Origin: Cyclonatronum proteinivorum | Lineage (GTDB): Bacteria > Bacteroidota > Rhodothermia > Balneolales > Cyclonatronaceae | Direction of reading: 5' to 3' | NCBI RefSeq assembly: GCF_003353065.1 | Contig: NZ_CP027806.1 | Location: 2,314,501 to 2,378,500 of the forward strand | DNA length: 64,000 nt | Shown here: positions 26,196 through 36,067 of the stretch, one piece after another | Numbering within the stretch: position 1 is the first letter of the stretch | How the letters are laid out: the number at the start of each line of letters is the position of its first letter | Program-made: the position numbers and the translations under genes | Notes under the pieces: model-generated | What the model saw: only the letters and a program-made list of their open reading frames with translations | What the model was told of the DNA's origin: nothing | Database searches by the model: none

Positions 26196-29100
26196 CTACA
26201 TGTTGCGGCGGTATTGGCCGCCGACTTCGTACAAGGCCTGCGAGATTTGGCCGAGGGAACAGTATTTCACGGTTTCCATGAGCTCTTCGAAGAGGTTGCC
26301 GTTGGTTCGGGCGGTTTCTTTGAGGCGGTTCAGGTAGTGCGTGGACTGATCGGCATTGCGTGCTTTGAAGGCTTCGAGGTTGTGGATTTGCTGCTGTTTC
26401 TCGTCCTCGGTTGAGCGGATGAGCTCGATTTCCTGCGGCTCTTCATCAGATTTTTTGCCGAGGAAGGTGTTGACGCCAATGATCGGCAGCTCGCCGTTGT
26501 GTTTGAGGGTTTCGTAGTACAGGCTCTCGTCCTGAATTTTGCCCCGCTGATACATGGTCTCCATTGCGCCGAGAACGCCGCCGCGCTCGGTGATGCGGTC
26601 GAATTCGGTAAGGATGGCCTCTTCGACCAGATCCGTGAGCTCTTCGATGATGAAGGCACCCTGATTCGGGTTTTCGTTTTTTGCCATGCCCAGCTCTTTG
26701 TTGATGATGAGCTGAATGGCAAGTGCCCGGCGGACCGACTCCTCGGTCGGGGTTGTAATGGCCTCGTCGTAGGCGTTGGTGTGCAGGGAGTTGCAGTTGT
26801 CGTAAATCGCAAGCAACGCCTGAAGGGTCGTGCGGATGTCGTTGAACTGAATTTCCTGTGCGTGCAGCGAGCGGCCTGAGGTCTGAATGTGATACTTCAG
26901 TTTTTGGGAGCGGTCGTTGGCGCTGTACTTGTTTTTCATGGCAATCGCCCAAATCCGGCGGGCAACGCGGCCAATGACGGCGTACTCGGGATCAAGACCG
27001 TTGCTAAAGAAAAACGAAAGGTTGTGCGCAAAGTCGTCGATGCTGAGGCCGCGCGAGAGGTAGTACTCCACAAAAGTGAATCCGTTGGCAAGGGTGAAGG
27101 CCGCCTGTGTTACCGGATTTGCGCCGGCTTCGGCAATGTGATAACCTGAAATGGAGACCGAATAGTAATTTCTAACTTTATGGGTTGTGAAGTACTTTTG
27201 TATGTCTCCCATCATCTTAAGGGCAAACTCTGTAGAAAAAATACAGGTGTTTTGCGCCTGATCTTCTTTGAGGATGTCGGCCTGAACGGTGCCGCGCACG
27301 ACTTGCAGCGTTGCGGCTTTGATCTTCGCGTAGGTTTCGGGATCGACGAGCTTATCGCCCGAGACACCCAGGGTTTCCAGTCCGTAGCCGTCGGAGTTAC
27401 CCGGCAGACTCAGGCCGTATTCCGGTACCGGCATGCCTTTCTCTTCGAAAATCGCTCTGATCCGCGCCTTCGCTTCATCGAGCTTGCCCTGTTCGGTCAG
27501 CCAGGTTTCGACCTCCTGGTCGATGGCGGTGTTCATGAACATCGCGAGAATCATGGGCGCGGGACCGTTGATGGTCATCGAGACCGATGTGTTGGGCTGC
27601 GTAAGGCGGAAGCCGGAGTACAGCTTCTTCATGTCATCAAGGGTGCAAATGCTCACGCCGGAGTTGCCGATTTTGCCGTAAATATCAGGCCGCAGATCGG
27701 GGTCTTCTCCGTAAAGGGTCACCGAATCGAAGGCGGTCGAAAGCCGGTGCGCGGGCATGCCTTCGCTCACATAATGGAAGCGTTTGTTGGTCCGCTCCGG
27801 CGTGCCTTCACCGGCGAACATGCGCGCCGGGTCCTCGCCTTCGCGTTTGAACGGGAAAACGCCTGCCGTGTAAGGGAAAAATCCGGGCACGTTTTCTTTC
27901 AGGGCAAACCGCAGACGGTCGCCCCAGCCGCCAAACTGCGGCAGCGCAACCCGCGGAATTTTGAGCCCGCTCAGGGAAATGCGGTACATTTCATTGCGGA
28001 TTACGCGGTCGCGGACTTTCGTCTCCATCACGTTCTGACGGTATTGCTCCGCCATCTTGTCCCAGTTTTTCAGGATGTTAAGCGAAATCGGATCCAGCTT
28101 TGCGCGAATGTGCTCGCGCATTTCTTCCATCCTGACCATGATCTGATCTTTGTCAGCCGGATTCCAGTTTTCGAGCTGTGTGATCGTGCCCTCGATCTCA
28201 TTCAGGCGCGCGGCGGCTTCGGCCTGTTTCGCGGCCCAAACGTGATACTCGCGCACGCTTTCGGAAATCTCCGACAAATAGCGTACCCGGTTTCCGGGGA
28301 TAATCGCCTGTTTGTGCAGGTCTTCCGCCGGTGCCGGATTGGCGTAGAGCGCGGCCTTCCAGTCGAGCCCGTAGTGCCGGTTAATCAGGTTCACGAGCGC
28401 GCTGAACAGGCGGTTGACGCCCTCATCGTTGAACTGCGCCGCAATCGTAGGATACACCGGCAGGCTCGACTCCTCGGCATGCCACAGGTTGTGATTCCGC
28501 TTGTACTGTTTGCGGATGTCACGCAGGGCGTCCTGTGCGCCTTTTTTCTCAAATTTGTTGAGTACGATCAAATCAGCGAGATCGAGCATGTTGATTTTCT
28601 CGAGCTGTGTTGCCGCGCCATATTCGCTCGTCATCACGTACAGACTAAGATCGGTGATGTCCACGATCTCCGATTCACTCTGCCCGATACCGCTTGTTTC
28701 TACAACAATTAAATCGAAAGCCGCGGCCTTGCACAGTTCGATGGCGCCCAAAATAGCGTCGCTTGTCGCGCGGTTGGAAGCCCGTGTTGCGAGGCTGCGC
28801 ATGTAAATCCGGTCGTTGTACACGGCATTCATCCGGATGCGGTCGCCCAGAAGCGCCCCGCCGGTTTTGCGCTTGGACGGATCAATGGAGATAATTGCCA
28901 TCGTCTTGTCCTCAAACCCGGTCAGGAAGCGGCGCACCAATTCATCGGTCAGCGAGCTCTTTCCCGCCCCGCCTGTTCCGGTGATCCCCACCACAGGAAT
29001 CGTTTTTCCGTTTTTGGATTGCAGCACTTCTTTCCCGCCATTGTACAGCAGCATTTCATCCTTGTACTGCAAAATATCCTTCGCTTTGTTCTCAATCGCG

Positions 29101-29666
29101 CTGATACAGCGCCCCAGGACGCGCTTGTCCTTGTTTTTGATTTGCAGCACGTCCACCTCTTCCAGCGAAGTCGTCTCGTAATCGCATTCCTGCATCATCA
29201 GGTTGATCATGCCTTGCAGGCCAATTTTCCGGCCATCCTCCGGACTAAAAATACGCGCAACGCCATAGTCGTGCAGCTCGCGGATTTCGCGGTCCACAAT
29301 CACCCCACCACCGCCGCCGTACACGCGGATGTGCCCCGCGCCTTTCTCGCGCAGCAAATCGACCATATACTTGAAATACTCGATATGTCCGCCCTGATAC
29401 GAGCTCACGGCAATCCCCTGCGCGTCCTCCTGAATGGCGCAATCTACAATCTCGCCCACGCTGCGGTTATGCCCGAGATGGATCACTTCCGCGCCGGTTG
29501 ACTGTAAAATGCGACGCATAATATTGATGGAGGCGTCGTGCCCGTCGAACAGGCTCGTAGCCGTCACAAACCGGATTTTGTGCGTCGGCTGATAGCGTTC
29601 GGGCTGCTGCCACTCGGTAACAGCGGTTTGGGTTTGGTCCTGCGTCGTCGGGCTGTTTGTGCTCAT
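26196..29666 (-). CDS. icmF: Fused isobutyryl-CoA mutase (IcmF)
   Basis: 1156 residues in the IcmF order. A B12-binding domain ([14 protein letters not shown], residues about 40-170) comes first. Next is a MeaI-type G-protein chaperone ([13 protein letters not shown]-loop near 228; VLNKF). A linker follows, then the mutase TIM barrel ([30 protein letters not shown]). The Phe in AGVFPFK replaces the Tyr of methylmalonyl-CoA mutase, supporting an isobutyryl-CoA/n-butyryl-CoA type substrate. The reaction uses adenosylcobalamin; the G domain guards cofactor loading. It acts in branched-chain or short-chain acyl-CoA metabolism in the cytoplasm. No partner acyl-CoA genes are adjacent. Confidence 0.93.
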   Translation of the reverse strand: MSTNSPTTQDQTQTAVTEWQQPERYQPTHKIRFVTATSLFDGHDASINIMRRILQSTGAEVIHLGHNRSVGEIVDCAIQEDAQGIAVSSYQGGHIEYFKYMVDLLREKGAGHIRVYGGGGGVIVDREIRELHDYGVARIFSPEDGRKIGLQGMINLMMQECDYETTSLEEVDVLQIKNKDKRVLGRCISAIENKAKDILQYKDEMLLYNGGKEVLQSKNGKTIPVVGITGTGGAGKSSLTDELVRRFLTGFEDKTMAIISIDPSKRKTGGALLGDRIRMNAVYNDRIYMRSLATRASNRATSDAILGAIELCKAAAFDLIVVETSGIGQSESEIVDITDLSLYVMTSEYGAATQLEKINMLDLADLIVLNKFEKKGAQDALRDIRKQYKRNHNLWHAEESSLPVYPTIAAQFNDEGVNRLFSALVNLINRHYGLDWKAALYANPAPAEDLHKQAIIPGNRVRYLSEISESVREYHVWAAKQAEAAARLNEIEGTITQLENWNPADKDQIMVRMEEMREHIRAKLDPISLNILKNWDKMAEQYRQNVMETKVRDRVIRNEMYRISLSGLKIPRVALPQFGGWGDRLRFALKENVPGFFPYTAGVFPFKREGEDPARMFAGEGTPERTNKRFHYVSEGMPAHRLSTAFDSVTLYGEDPDLRPDIYGKIGNSGVSICTLDDMKKLYSGFRLTQPNTSVSMTINGPAPMILAMFMNTAIDQEVETWLTEQGKLDEAKARIRAIFEEKGMPVPEYGLSLPGNSDGYGLETLGVSGDKLVDPETYAKIKAATLQVVRGTVQADILKEDQAQNTCIFSTEFALKMMGDIQKYFTTHKVRNYYSVSISGYHIAEAGANPVTQAAFTLANGFTFVEYYLSRGLSIDDFAHNLSFFFSNGLDPEYAVIGRVARRIWAIAMKNKYSANDRSQKLKYHIQTSGRSLHAQEIQFNDIRTTLQALLAIYDNCNSLHTNAYDEAITTPTEESVRRALAIQLIINKELGMAKNENPNQGAFIIEELTDLVEEAILTEFDRITERGGVLGAMETMYQRGKIQDESLYYETLKHNGELPIIGVNTFLGKKSDEEPQEIELIRSTEDEKQQQIHNLEAFKARNADQSTHYLNRLKETARTNGNLFEELMETVKYCSLGQISQALYEVGGQYRRNM

Positions 29667-29830
29667 AATGCTGATAAATTCCTGATGTGTTTAGCTTTAG
29701 ATTCGAAAATTGGAAGCGCTTTTGTGGCGCAAAAATACGGCTTTTTAGCCGCCCTACCGTGTTAAAGTAGGTATTATTTAAGTTGGATTTTTTCGGATGA
29801 TGTGCTCCCAAATGGTCCAAATATCCGGGC

Positions 29831-31588
29831 TTAAGGCTCGCTTGGGCCGCTTTCCCCGGCTTCCGATTCACCGGGGCGTACATCACCATCTTCGGGCTCG
29901 CCTCCGGACTCGATTGGCTCCTCGTTTGGGTCAGCCTCCGGATCATCCGTTCTGCCGGGCAAATGCGGATATTCGAGATCGAGCTCCCCTTCCATCCGTC
30001 CGTGCACCTCAACATTGCGCTGCGCGAGAAACGGCTCCGGCGCCCGAAAGGGCTCCACATCACCACGGAACCAGCGGCCATCGCCGTCATCATCCCGAAA
30101 CGCAAGCACCGTATATCGCCCCTGAGGCAGGTTTTCTACCGTGAGTTCATCTTCCGTTATTCCTTCAAAAACCACCGCTCCGTCGCGGTCCAGCACGCTG
30201 ATGTGATGGTTCACGCCTTCCAGCCGGTGACCTTCTGCAATCCGGATATGCAGGGACCCGAGTTCACCCCGCGGCAAAATCCGCGTTTGGATGTTGCGCC
30301 GCGTACCGGCCCGTTCATCATAAATCCGGATGGTGTAATCGCTTGCCTCATCCCAGACATCCGGCGGAAACAAAAATAGAAGGTTGTCCTGCACTTCAAG
30401 CGGCTCCCAGGCTTCGTAGATGACTTCATCCTGCACCACCTCCAGCGAGTCCACCACGCTTGTGCCGGCAAGCAGGGTCGAAAACTCAAATATCATAGGT
30501 TCACTTCCCCTCACCCCTCTTTCCGTGAGGTGACGCGTCATCCGCACGTGCGTGGTATCGGGGTCGGATGATCCGGTGAAGATGCGGTCTGAGGTCCGTG
30601 GCTCATTTCCGCGCAAATCCGTCACGCCCTGGCTGCGCAGGGTAAAGGTCTGATTTTCAGGCAGCGGACGCAGGGCTTGTGCGAATACGACATCAGCCTG
30701 CTGCTTGTCCGCAAAGAGCGGTACCGCCTGCGTAAATGCTGTACCAAGTGAGTCCAGAATAGTGATTTCGGCTTCCGGCTGAATCATCATATCACGGCTG
30801 TAACGAAGCCGCAGACGCGTGGACGAAAACAGGCCGATTCCCTGCAGGGTTGGCCGCGTTGTGTCCGGCTCATTGACGAAAAGGGTGCCGAGACCTGCGG
30901 GTTGCCCATCTTGAACGCGAACTGTTTCACGGTAAAAAGGCCGGGCTACCTCATTTGCACGATCCCAACGCCGGTTTCGGTTCCTGTCATCTACCCAAAT
31001 CGCGCGATACACCCCCTCTGCCAAATGCGTGAACGCAACACGTCCTGCCGTGTCGGTTTCAGCTACATAACTCGCACGCGCTTCCAAATCGAACGGGAAG
31101 CGGTACAAAAATACGAAGGCATCCCGCTTACCCCTGCCGGTACGCGCGTCAATAATCCGGCCTTCGATTTCGCCTTCATCAATCGTATCACCCGTTGATA
31201 GCGCCAGCACAAAGGGATTGTCAAGCCGGTTCCGGTTGTGATCGCTCAGCTCGGTACCAAGGGTGAAAATCACGGTCGTTGAATCCGGCAGCGGCTGCTC
31301 GAACCGCACCCGAACGGAGCGTCCGCGCCAGTTTACATCGTAGCGAACCCCCGCGATGGGATCAATTCGAAACGCATTCCCGAAAGACTGACGGTTCATG
31401 TACTTGTCAAAATCAAAACGGATTTCATTTCCGCTAAAATTGACGGTACCATTTTGCGGATAGGTGCTGATGATACGGGGTGGCGTGGTATCCGGCGGGC
31501 CACCGGTCGGCTGCGTGGGCGTCGCGCAGTACGTCAGGGAAAGTCCGGCGATCAGACAAAGAAACAAAAAACCAAAAATACGGGTCAT
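29831..31588 (-). CDS. Ig-like (Big_5) domain lipoprotein
   Basis: 585 residues. The signal peptide ends at the lipobox LTYC, followed by a Pro/Thr-rich linker (TQPTGGPPDTTPPRI). Residues about 35-135 form a bacterial Ig-like (Big_5) domain: IISTYPQNGTVNFSG, IRFDFDKYMN. Later segments (GRVAFTHLAEGVYRAIWVDD and ENLPQGRYTVLAFRDDDGDG) look like CNA-type or carboxypeptidase-regulatory folds. The last 50 residues are a highly acidic Pro/Gly/Glu tail. It is probably an outer-surface lipoprotein of unknown role, common in Bacteroidota. It is preceded by a small membrane-protein gene 28 bases upstream. Confidence 0.85.
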   Translation of the reverse strand: MTRIFGFLFLCLIAGLSLTYCATPTQPTGGPPDTTPPRIISTYPQNGTVNFSGNEIRFDFDKYMNRQSFGNAFRIDPIAGVRYDVNWRGRSVRVRFEQPLPDSTTVIFTLGTELSDHNRNRLDNPFVLALSTGDTIDEGEIEGRIIDARTGRGKRDAFVFLYRFPFDLEARASYVAETDTAGRVAFTHLAEGVYRAIWVDDRNRNRRWDRANEVARPFYRETVRVQDGQPAGLGTLFVNEPDTTRPTLQGIGLFSSTRLRLRYSRDMMIQPEAEITILDSLGTAFTQAVPLFADKQQADVVFAQALRPLPENQTFTLRSQGVTDLRGNEPRTSDRIFTGSSDPDTTHVRMTRHLTERGVRGSEPMIFEFSTLLAGTSVVDSLEVVQDEVIYEAWEPLEVQDNLLFLFPPDVWDEASDYTIRIYDERAGTRRNIQTRILPRGELGSLHIRIAEGHRLEGVNHHISVLDRDGAVVFEGITEDELTVENLPQGRYTVLAFRDDDGDGRWFRGDVEPFRAPEPFLAQRNVEVHGRMEGELDLEYPHLPGRTDDPEADPNEEPIESGGEPEDGDVRPGESEAGESGPSEP

Positions 31589-31616
31589 CTGAAAAATGGT
31601 GGGAAGTCCAAATAAA

Positions 31617-32201
31617 TCAGCTGCTTCGGATATTGAACAGCAAATAAACGGTCACGCCGGTCGCTGCGGCAATGATGGCCGGCTGACCCCATTCGCGCCA
31701 GCGGTTGCGCTGTTGCAGGGCCTCGGTTTCATGAAAACGCGTTGCGGGCCAGTCGCTGATCAGCGCCTCGTGATTTTCAAAAGGGATGGTGTCGCTGTAA
31801 CGGAAGCTGAGGGTCTCGGTATCGGTCAGGTTCCGGGAGGCATCGGTCAGGAAAAGCTGCACCTCCCCCGAAATAAGTCGCTCGGCCTCGTTTGGGTTAA
31901 GCTGACGCAGGCTGTTTCGCGGGTACACCATCACCTGAAGCTGCATCCCGTCTGAATCCAGCCGCACCTGCTTGCCCAGCCGCATCAGCTCGTTGAACAG
32001 CAACTGACGGTTGCGCTCCGGCAGGTTACTCTGCACACCTACAGACGCACTCAGTTCCGTAAGTATCCGGCTTTCTGATAGTACGCTGAGCGCTTCCTGC
32101 ATTAACAGCGCCTCATTTGAGGAATGCTGACGTGCTTCTGCATCCTCCAAAAAGCTGCTGAGCAAAAGCGAAAAAACAAAAAGAAATGGCAGAAGACGCA
32201 T
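31617..32201 (-). CDS. Uncharacterised exported protein with C-terminal membrane helix
   Basis: 194 residues with a signal peptide (LLPFLFVFSLLLSSFLEDAEA) and a hydrophobic C-terminal helix (PAIIAAATGVTVYLLFNI). The central part is mixed alpha/beta, without a recognised motif. It probably forms an operon with the Ig-like lipoprotein 28 bases downstream. The last helix could anchor it to the inner membrane. Function unknown. Confidence 0.7.
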   Translation of the reverse strand: MRLLPFLFVFSLLLSSFLEDAEARQHSSNEALLMQEALSVLSESRILTELSASVGVQSNLPERNRQLLFNELMRLGKQVRLDSDGMQLQVMVYPRNSLRQLNPNEAERLISGEVQLFLTDASRNLTDTETLSFRYSDTIPFENHEALISDWPATRFHETEALQQRNRWREWGQPAIIAAATGVTVYLLFNIRSS

Positions 32202-32318
32202 CAGGAGTTATGAAAACTGTTCATTAAAAACGATATTCGAAAACAAGCAACTTGAGGATGACATTCATCCTCAAAAAATGAACTTCAAAGGTAAACAATC
32301 CTGCACTCCAATTAAACC

Positions 32319-33686
32319 ATGAACCACCCGACAGCGGCGATAAACGGTCTTTATACTGATTTTTATGAGCTTAGTATGGCGCAGGCGCTGTTCATGGAAG
32401 GGCGGCACGAAGAACCGGCCTGCTTCGATTATTTTTTCCGGAATTACCCTTTCAGCGGCAACTATGTCATTTTTGCGGGCCTCCAAACCCTGGGACAGGC
32501 GCTGAAGTATTTTTTGTATGATGAAGACAGCTGTAAAGCCCTGCACGAACTTGGTTTTGATCCGGCATTTATTGCTTGGCTATCAAACCATCCCCCAAGC
32601 ATCACGATTGAAGCGCCGCCGGAAGGCACCATCGTTTTTGCACAGACGCCCTACGTGCAGGTCCGGGGGCCTTTTGCGCACGTTTTGCTGGCCGAAACCC
32701 TGATTCTCAATATTCTCAATTTTGAGTCCCTGATCGCAACCAAAGCCTCGCGGATGAAAGACGCCCTGTTGCCCGGTCAGGTCCTGCTCGATTTTGGCCT
32801 GCGTCGTGCGCAGGGGTTTGCGGGATTTCATGCCTCGCGGGCGGCATACATCGGCGGATGCGACAGTTCTTCCAACGTGTGGTCTGCCGTGCAGTACGGG
32901 CATCCCGCTGGCGGTACACACGCCCACGCCTGGGTGCAGGCGTTTGAGGCCGAGGATGAAGCATTCCGCACCTTCGCCAAACATTTCACCGGAAAAACGG
33001 TCCTGCTCGTCGATACGCACGACAGTTTAAGGGAAGGCATCCCAAATGCCATCAAAATTGCCCGGGAAATGGAAGCTTCCGGCAAACAGCTGTTCGGCAT
33101 CCGCCTCGATAGCGGAGATTTCACCCGCCTTATCCCGCAGGCACGGCAACTGCTCGATGACGCCGGTTTGCGTCACGTCAAAATTGTGGTCTCAGATAAT
33201 CTGGATGAACACCGGATTCGGGCGCTCAACGCGCTGCCGGTAAAAGCCGACATTTTTGGGGTGGGAACCAAGCTGCTGGCAGCTGATGGCAGTCCGGCTC
33301 TGAACGGCGTGCTCAAGCTCGCTGAACTGAACGGACGGCCCGTGATGAAACGCTCTGACAACCCGGAAAAAATCACGCTCCCCGGGGAGAAGCAACTGTG
33401 GCGCATTTCGGATGATGGCGTTCCGGTCGGAGATTACGTCAGTCTGAGCTGGGAAGGGCGTCCGCCGGAAGACGGCCGGAAGTATGCAGCACTTCGCACG
33501 GAAAGCTTCCAAAGCGGATCATCTTTGCCCCGGACAGATTTGGATGTTGTCAGATCACGCGTTCAGACGCAAAAAGAGCTTTTCAGGACTTTCCTCAATA
33601 CATCGAATGAGCAAGCCGCATACCCTGTTACTATCAGCAATAACCTAAAAGACCTTCAGCACGAGCTGTTACAGAAAAAACAATAA
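32319..33686 (+). CDS. pncB: Nicotinate phosphoribosyltransferase
   Basis: 455 residues. Family landmarks are LYTDFYELSMAQALF at the N-terminus, FRNYPFSGNYVIFAGL, RRAQGF, GGTHAHAW (the phosphorylatable histidine region), LDSGDF and VGTKL. It converts nicotinate, PRPP and ATP to nicotinate mononucleotide in NAD salvage (Preiss-Handler). The next gene, pncA, supplies nicotinate. The gap between the two is 39 bases, so a common operon is likely. Confidence 0.94.
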   Translation: MNHPTAAINGLYTDFYELSMAQALFMEGRHEEPACFDYFFRNYPFSGNYVIFAGLQTLGQALKYFLYDEDSCKALHELGFDPAFIAWLSNHPPSITIEAPPEGTIVFAQTPYVQVRGPFAHVLLAETLILNILNFESLIATKASRMKDALLPGQVLLDFGLRRAQGFAGFHASRAAYIGGCDSSSNVWSAVQYGHPAGGTHAHAWVQAFEAEDEAFRTFAKHFTGKTVLLVDTHDSLREGIPNAIKIAREMEASGKQLFGIRLDSGDFTRLIPQARQLLDDAGLRHVKIVVSDNLDEHRIRALNALPVKADIFGVGTKLLAADGSPALNGVLKLAELNGRPVMKRSDNPEKITLPGEKQLWRISDDGVPVGDYVSLSWEGRPPEDGRKYAALRTESFQSGSSLPRTDLDVVRSRVQTQKELFRTFLNTSNEQAAYPVTISNNLKDLQHELLQKKQ

Positions 33687-33725
33687 ACCCTAACCTGACG
33701 ATTTCAAAACCCTTTACAGAGCTTC

Positions 33726-34271
33726 ATGAAAGCACTTTTAATCGTAGATCTTCAGAATGACTTTTGCCCCGGCGGTGCCCTGGGCGTAAAAGACGGACAC
33801 AAAATTGTGCCGGTCATAAACGAGCTTGCCAGGCAATTTGAGCTGGTCATTGCTTCCCGCGACTGGCATCCCGAAGAAACCGTTCACTTCGAAAAATGGC
33901 CGGTACATTGCGTAGCAAACACGGAAGGTGCTGCCTTTCATCCCGGGCTCAGCCTCCGGCCGGTTCAGCAGGTGTTTGACAAAGGCACAACCAATGCCGA
34001 CGACGGCTACTCCGCTTTTGAGGCAACCAATCTTGACCTTGCTGCATACCTGAAAGAGCGAAAAGTGGACGAAATCTATTTGTGCGGCCTAACAACGGAA
34101 TATTGTGTGAAGTCAACTGCCTTTGACGCACTTCGTGCGGGTTTCAAAACCTTTCTCTACACCGACGCAATTGCACCGGTAAATCTCACCCCTGGTGACG
34201 CCGAAAAGGCCTTAAACGACATGCAGGACGCTGGGGTAATCTTTTTGACGTCTAAAATCAGCCTGAGATAA
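33726..34271 (+). CDS. pncA: Nicotinamidase
   Basis: 181 residues. The isochorismatase-like fold is shown by LLIVDLQNDFCPGGAL (catalytic Asp), DWHPEETVHF (metal ligands), FDKGTTNADDGYSAF (catalytic Lys) and GLTTEYCVKST (nucleophilic Cys with its cis-peptide loop). It hydrolyses nicotinamide to nicotinate and feeds PncB just upstream. The second metal His of the DWHPxxHxSF pattern is shifted (HPEETVHF). The protein is slightly shorter than E. coli PncA (213) but complete. Confidence 0.93.
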   Translation: MKALLIVDLQNDFCPGGALGVKDGHKIVPVINELARQFELVIASRDWHPEETVHFEKWPVHCVANTEGAAFHPGLSLRPVQQVFDKGTTNADDGYSAFEATNLDLAAYLKERKVDEIYLCGLTTEYCVKSTAFDALRAGFKTFLYTDAIAPVNLTPGDAEKALNDMQDAGVIFLTSKISLR

Positions 34272-34275
34272 AAAT

Positions 34276-35370
34276 ATGTCTAAAAAAGCGGAAGTGCTGG
34301 TTGTTGGTGGCGGCCTTGCCGGAAGCTGTGCAGCACTTCAGATGGCTAAACAAGGGGCTCAGGTAACACTTGTGCATCAGAATCAGCTCACAGGTCATAC
34401 GGCGAGTATGGTACCCCTCGCACTCTACAACCCGGCCGCCGCCCTTCGTGCGAAAAAAGGCTGGCGTGCGCTTGAATGCCATCAGGCGCTGCATGAGTTA
34501 CTTGACGAAGTCGCCGAATTTCTTGGAAGTGATGGCTTTATCAGCCGAAACGGGCTTTTGCGACCTTGTCTGGATGAAGGGATGGCTGCCCATTTCCGCA
34601 AATCGGCTGAAACCGAAGGCTGGCCCGAAGGCTGGGTCAGGTGGCTTACACCAGAAGACCTGCGCGCACGCTTTCCCGAAAGCGAGCACAGGTGGGGCGG
34701 GCTTTGGGTTGCAGTAGGAATGACCGTTGAAACCCCGATTTTACTGCAGGGACTGCACGAAATGCTGCGGGATAAATATGGTTGCCTGGTGATGGAGAAA
34801 AAAGTGGCTGATGTTTCTGAACGTGAAACGGGAGCCATCATACGTTTTGAAGATGGCAGCCAAACAGATACTCCAAAAGTTCTGATAGCGGCAGGGGCAT
34901 TTGCCCGCGACCTTGCCGGAAACGAGAAGCTGAAGCTGCATGCTGTGAAAGGACAAACGGTGGAAGTAGCCCCCTTTCTTCGGACTGATTTCAAGCCATC
35001 GGTTTCATCAAAAGGCTACATTTCCTTACATAACAACCGCGTGGAGATTGGCAGCACCTATGAGCATCATTTTGATAATTTTAATCCTACAGACAAATCC
35101 AATTCTTATTTGCTGAAAAAGGTGCCGCGTAGCTTTCCCGATTACGACGCAGATGACCTGACTGTCAGGGGCAGTTGGACCGGCATACGCGTCACAACAC
35201 CTGACCGCATGCCGTTTACGGGTTTATTATCGGGCCGAAAGCACACCTACATTTCGACCGGATTTGGTTCAAAAGGGATGATATTTGCCCCTTACTGCGG
35301 CATTCTTACCGCACAGCATATCATCGCCGGAACTGAGCTTTCCCGCGAAATTTCTGCAAACCGGTGGTGA
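34276..35370 (+). CDS. FAD-dependent oxidoreductase (DAO family)
   Basis: 364 residues. The FAD Rossmann motif is VLVVGGGLAGSCAALQMAKQ. The C-terminal TPDRMPFTGLL and STGFGSKGMIFAPYCG are typical of D-amino-acid oxidase-like (DAO, PF01266-type) flavoproteins. KVLIAAGAFARDL supports this. The substrate is unknown; glycine or amine oxidation is typical of the family. The gene starts four bases after pncA, so it belongs to the NAD-salvage transcript. A role with nicotinamide derivatives would be speculation. Confidence 0.85.
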   Translation: MSKKAEVLVVGGGLAGSCAALQMAKQGAQVTLVHQNQLTGHTASMVPLALYNPAAALRAKKGWRALECHQALHELLDEVAEFLGSDGFISRNGLLRPCLDEGMAAHFRKSAETEGWPEGWVRWLTPEDLRARFPESEHRWGGLWVAVGMTVETPILLQGLHEMLRDKYGCLVMEKKVADVSERETGAIIRFEDGSQTDTPKVLIAAGAFARDLAGNEKLKLHAVKGQTVEVAPFLRTDFKPSVSSKGYISLHNNRVEIGSTYEHHFDNFNPTDKSNSYLLKKVPRSFPDYDADDLTVRGSWTGIRVTTPDRMPFTGLLSGRKHTYISTGFGSKGMIFAPYCGILTAQHIIAGTELSREISANRW

Positions 35371-35421
35371 TACTTGTTAAATATTTTTGTGAAACTGTTC
35401 GTGTGTATGTGTAAAATACCA

Positions 35422-35730
35422 TCAGGGTTCTGATGGCTGATCGTCATTCTCAGATGATGGTCTCTCAAAAAACTGAATTCCGGTATCCATATCACGAACA
35501 ATGCGGCCGTCAGGTGTAATACGTTCGCCATCGCGCGGCGGACGTTGCGGAAACTGATGAATATTTACGTTTCGGTCGTAGTCGTGCGGCACATAATGGT
35601 TATGATCCCCGTGAGGCACAATGAAATAGCCTGGGTCTTCCTTAAAAATATTGTTAGAAGTAAGAATAATCAGCACGGCAAATACCGTGGCGAATGAAAC
35701 AAAAAAGATTTTTCTTTTTTTTGAAGCCAT
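35422..35730 (-). CDS. Small membrane-anchored protein with a histidine-triad-like motif
   Basis: 102 residues. A basic N-terminus (ASKKRKIF) precedes one hydrophobic helix (FVSFATVFAVLIILTS). Then comes HGDHNHYVPHDYD, an HxxHxH pattern of the kind seen in streptococcal Pht histidine-triad proteins, where it binds zinc. A Pro/Arg-rich stretch (QRPPRDGERITPDGRIV) and an acidic tail follow. It is probably an exported or periplasm-facing peptide. No homologue is recognised with certainty. Upstream is a 337-base gap; downstream it converges on the FAD oxidoreductase. Confidence 0.65.
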   Translation of the reverse strand: MASKKRKIFFVSFATVFAVLIILTSNNIFKEDPGYFIVPHGDHNHYVPHDYDRNVNIHQFPQRPPRDGERITPDGRIVRDMDTGIQFFERPSSENDDQPSEP

Positions 35731-36067
35731 AAAGTTCAGGGTTTTGACGAAGTGATTAATTGTTTAAATTAAGAAGGGTAAGTTAAGCAGGTATGAAAAT
35801 AAGATTTGTTAATTATGTGTTCAGGTGAAGACATAAAATTTTAAATGCCTATAGTCAAGTTGCTTGCAAAGAGCAGTATGTTTTAGCTCGCACTATGTCT
35901 AATTGTGCTACCTTAGGATTCAATTTAAGTGAGTGTTGAACAGGTAGCCTTGATTATTCAATATGGTCTTTCATTCTGAATATAATTCTCAATTCAATTT
36001 TTAGCGGCAAAAAGAAAATAAGCCGAAGAATCGCACCTATATTCTAATTCGAACTTTTAAAATTAAT
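35731..36067. other. Intergenic region, AT-rich, nothing recognised
   Basis: A divergent gap of 337 bases between the histidine-triad-like gene and the saccharopine-dehydrogenase-like gene. It must contain both promoters. I see no hairpin, repeat or RNA gene with confidence. Confidence 0.4.

Noticed and set aside
27180-28712. A 510-codon plus-strand frame opposite icmF
   Set aside because: Antisense shadow of a clearly coding gene with strong codon bias; no recognisable motif.
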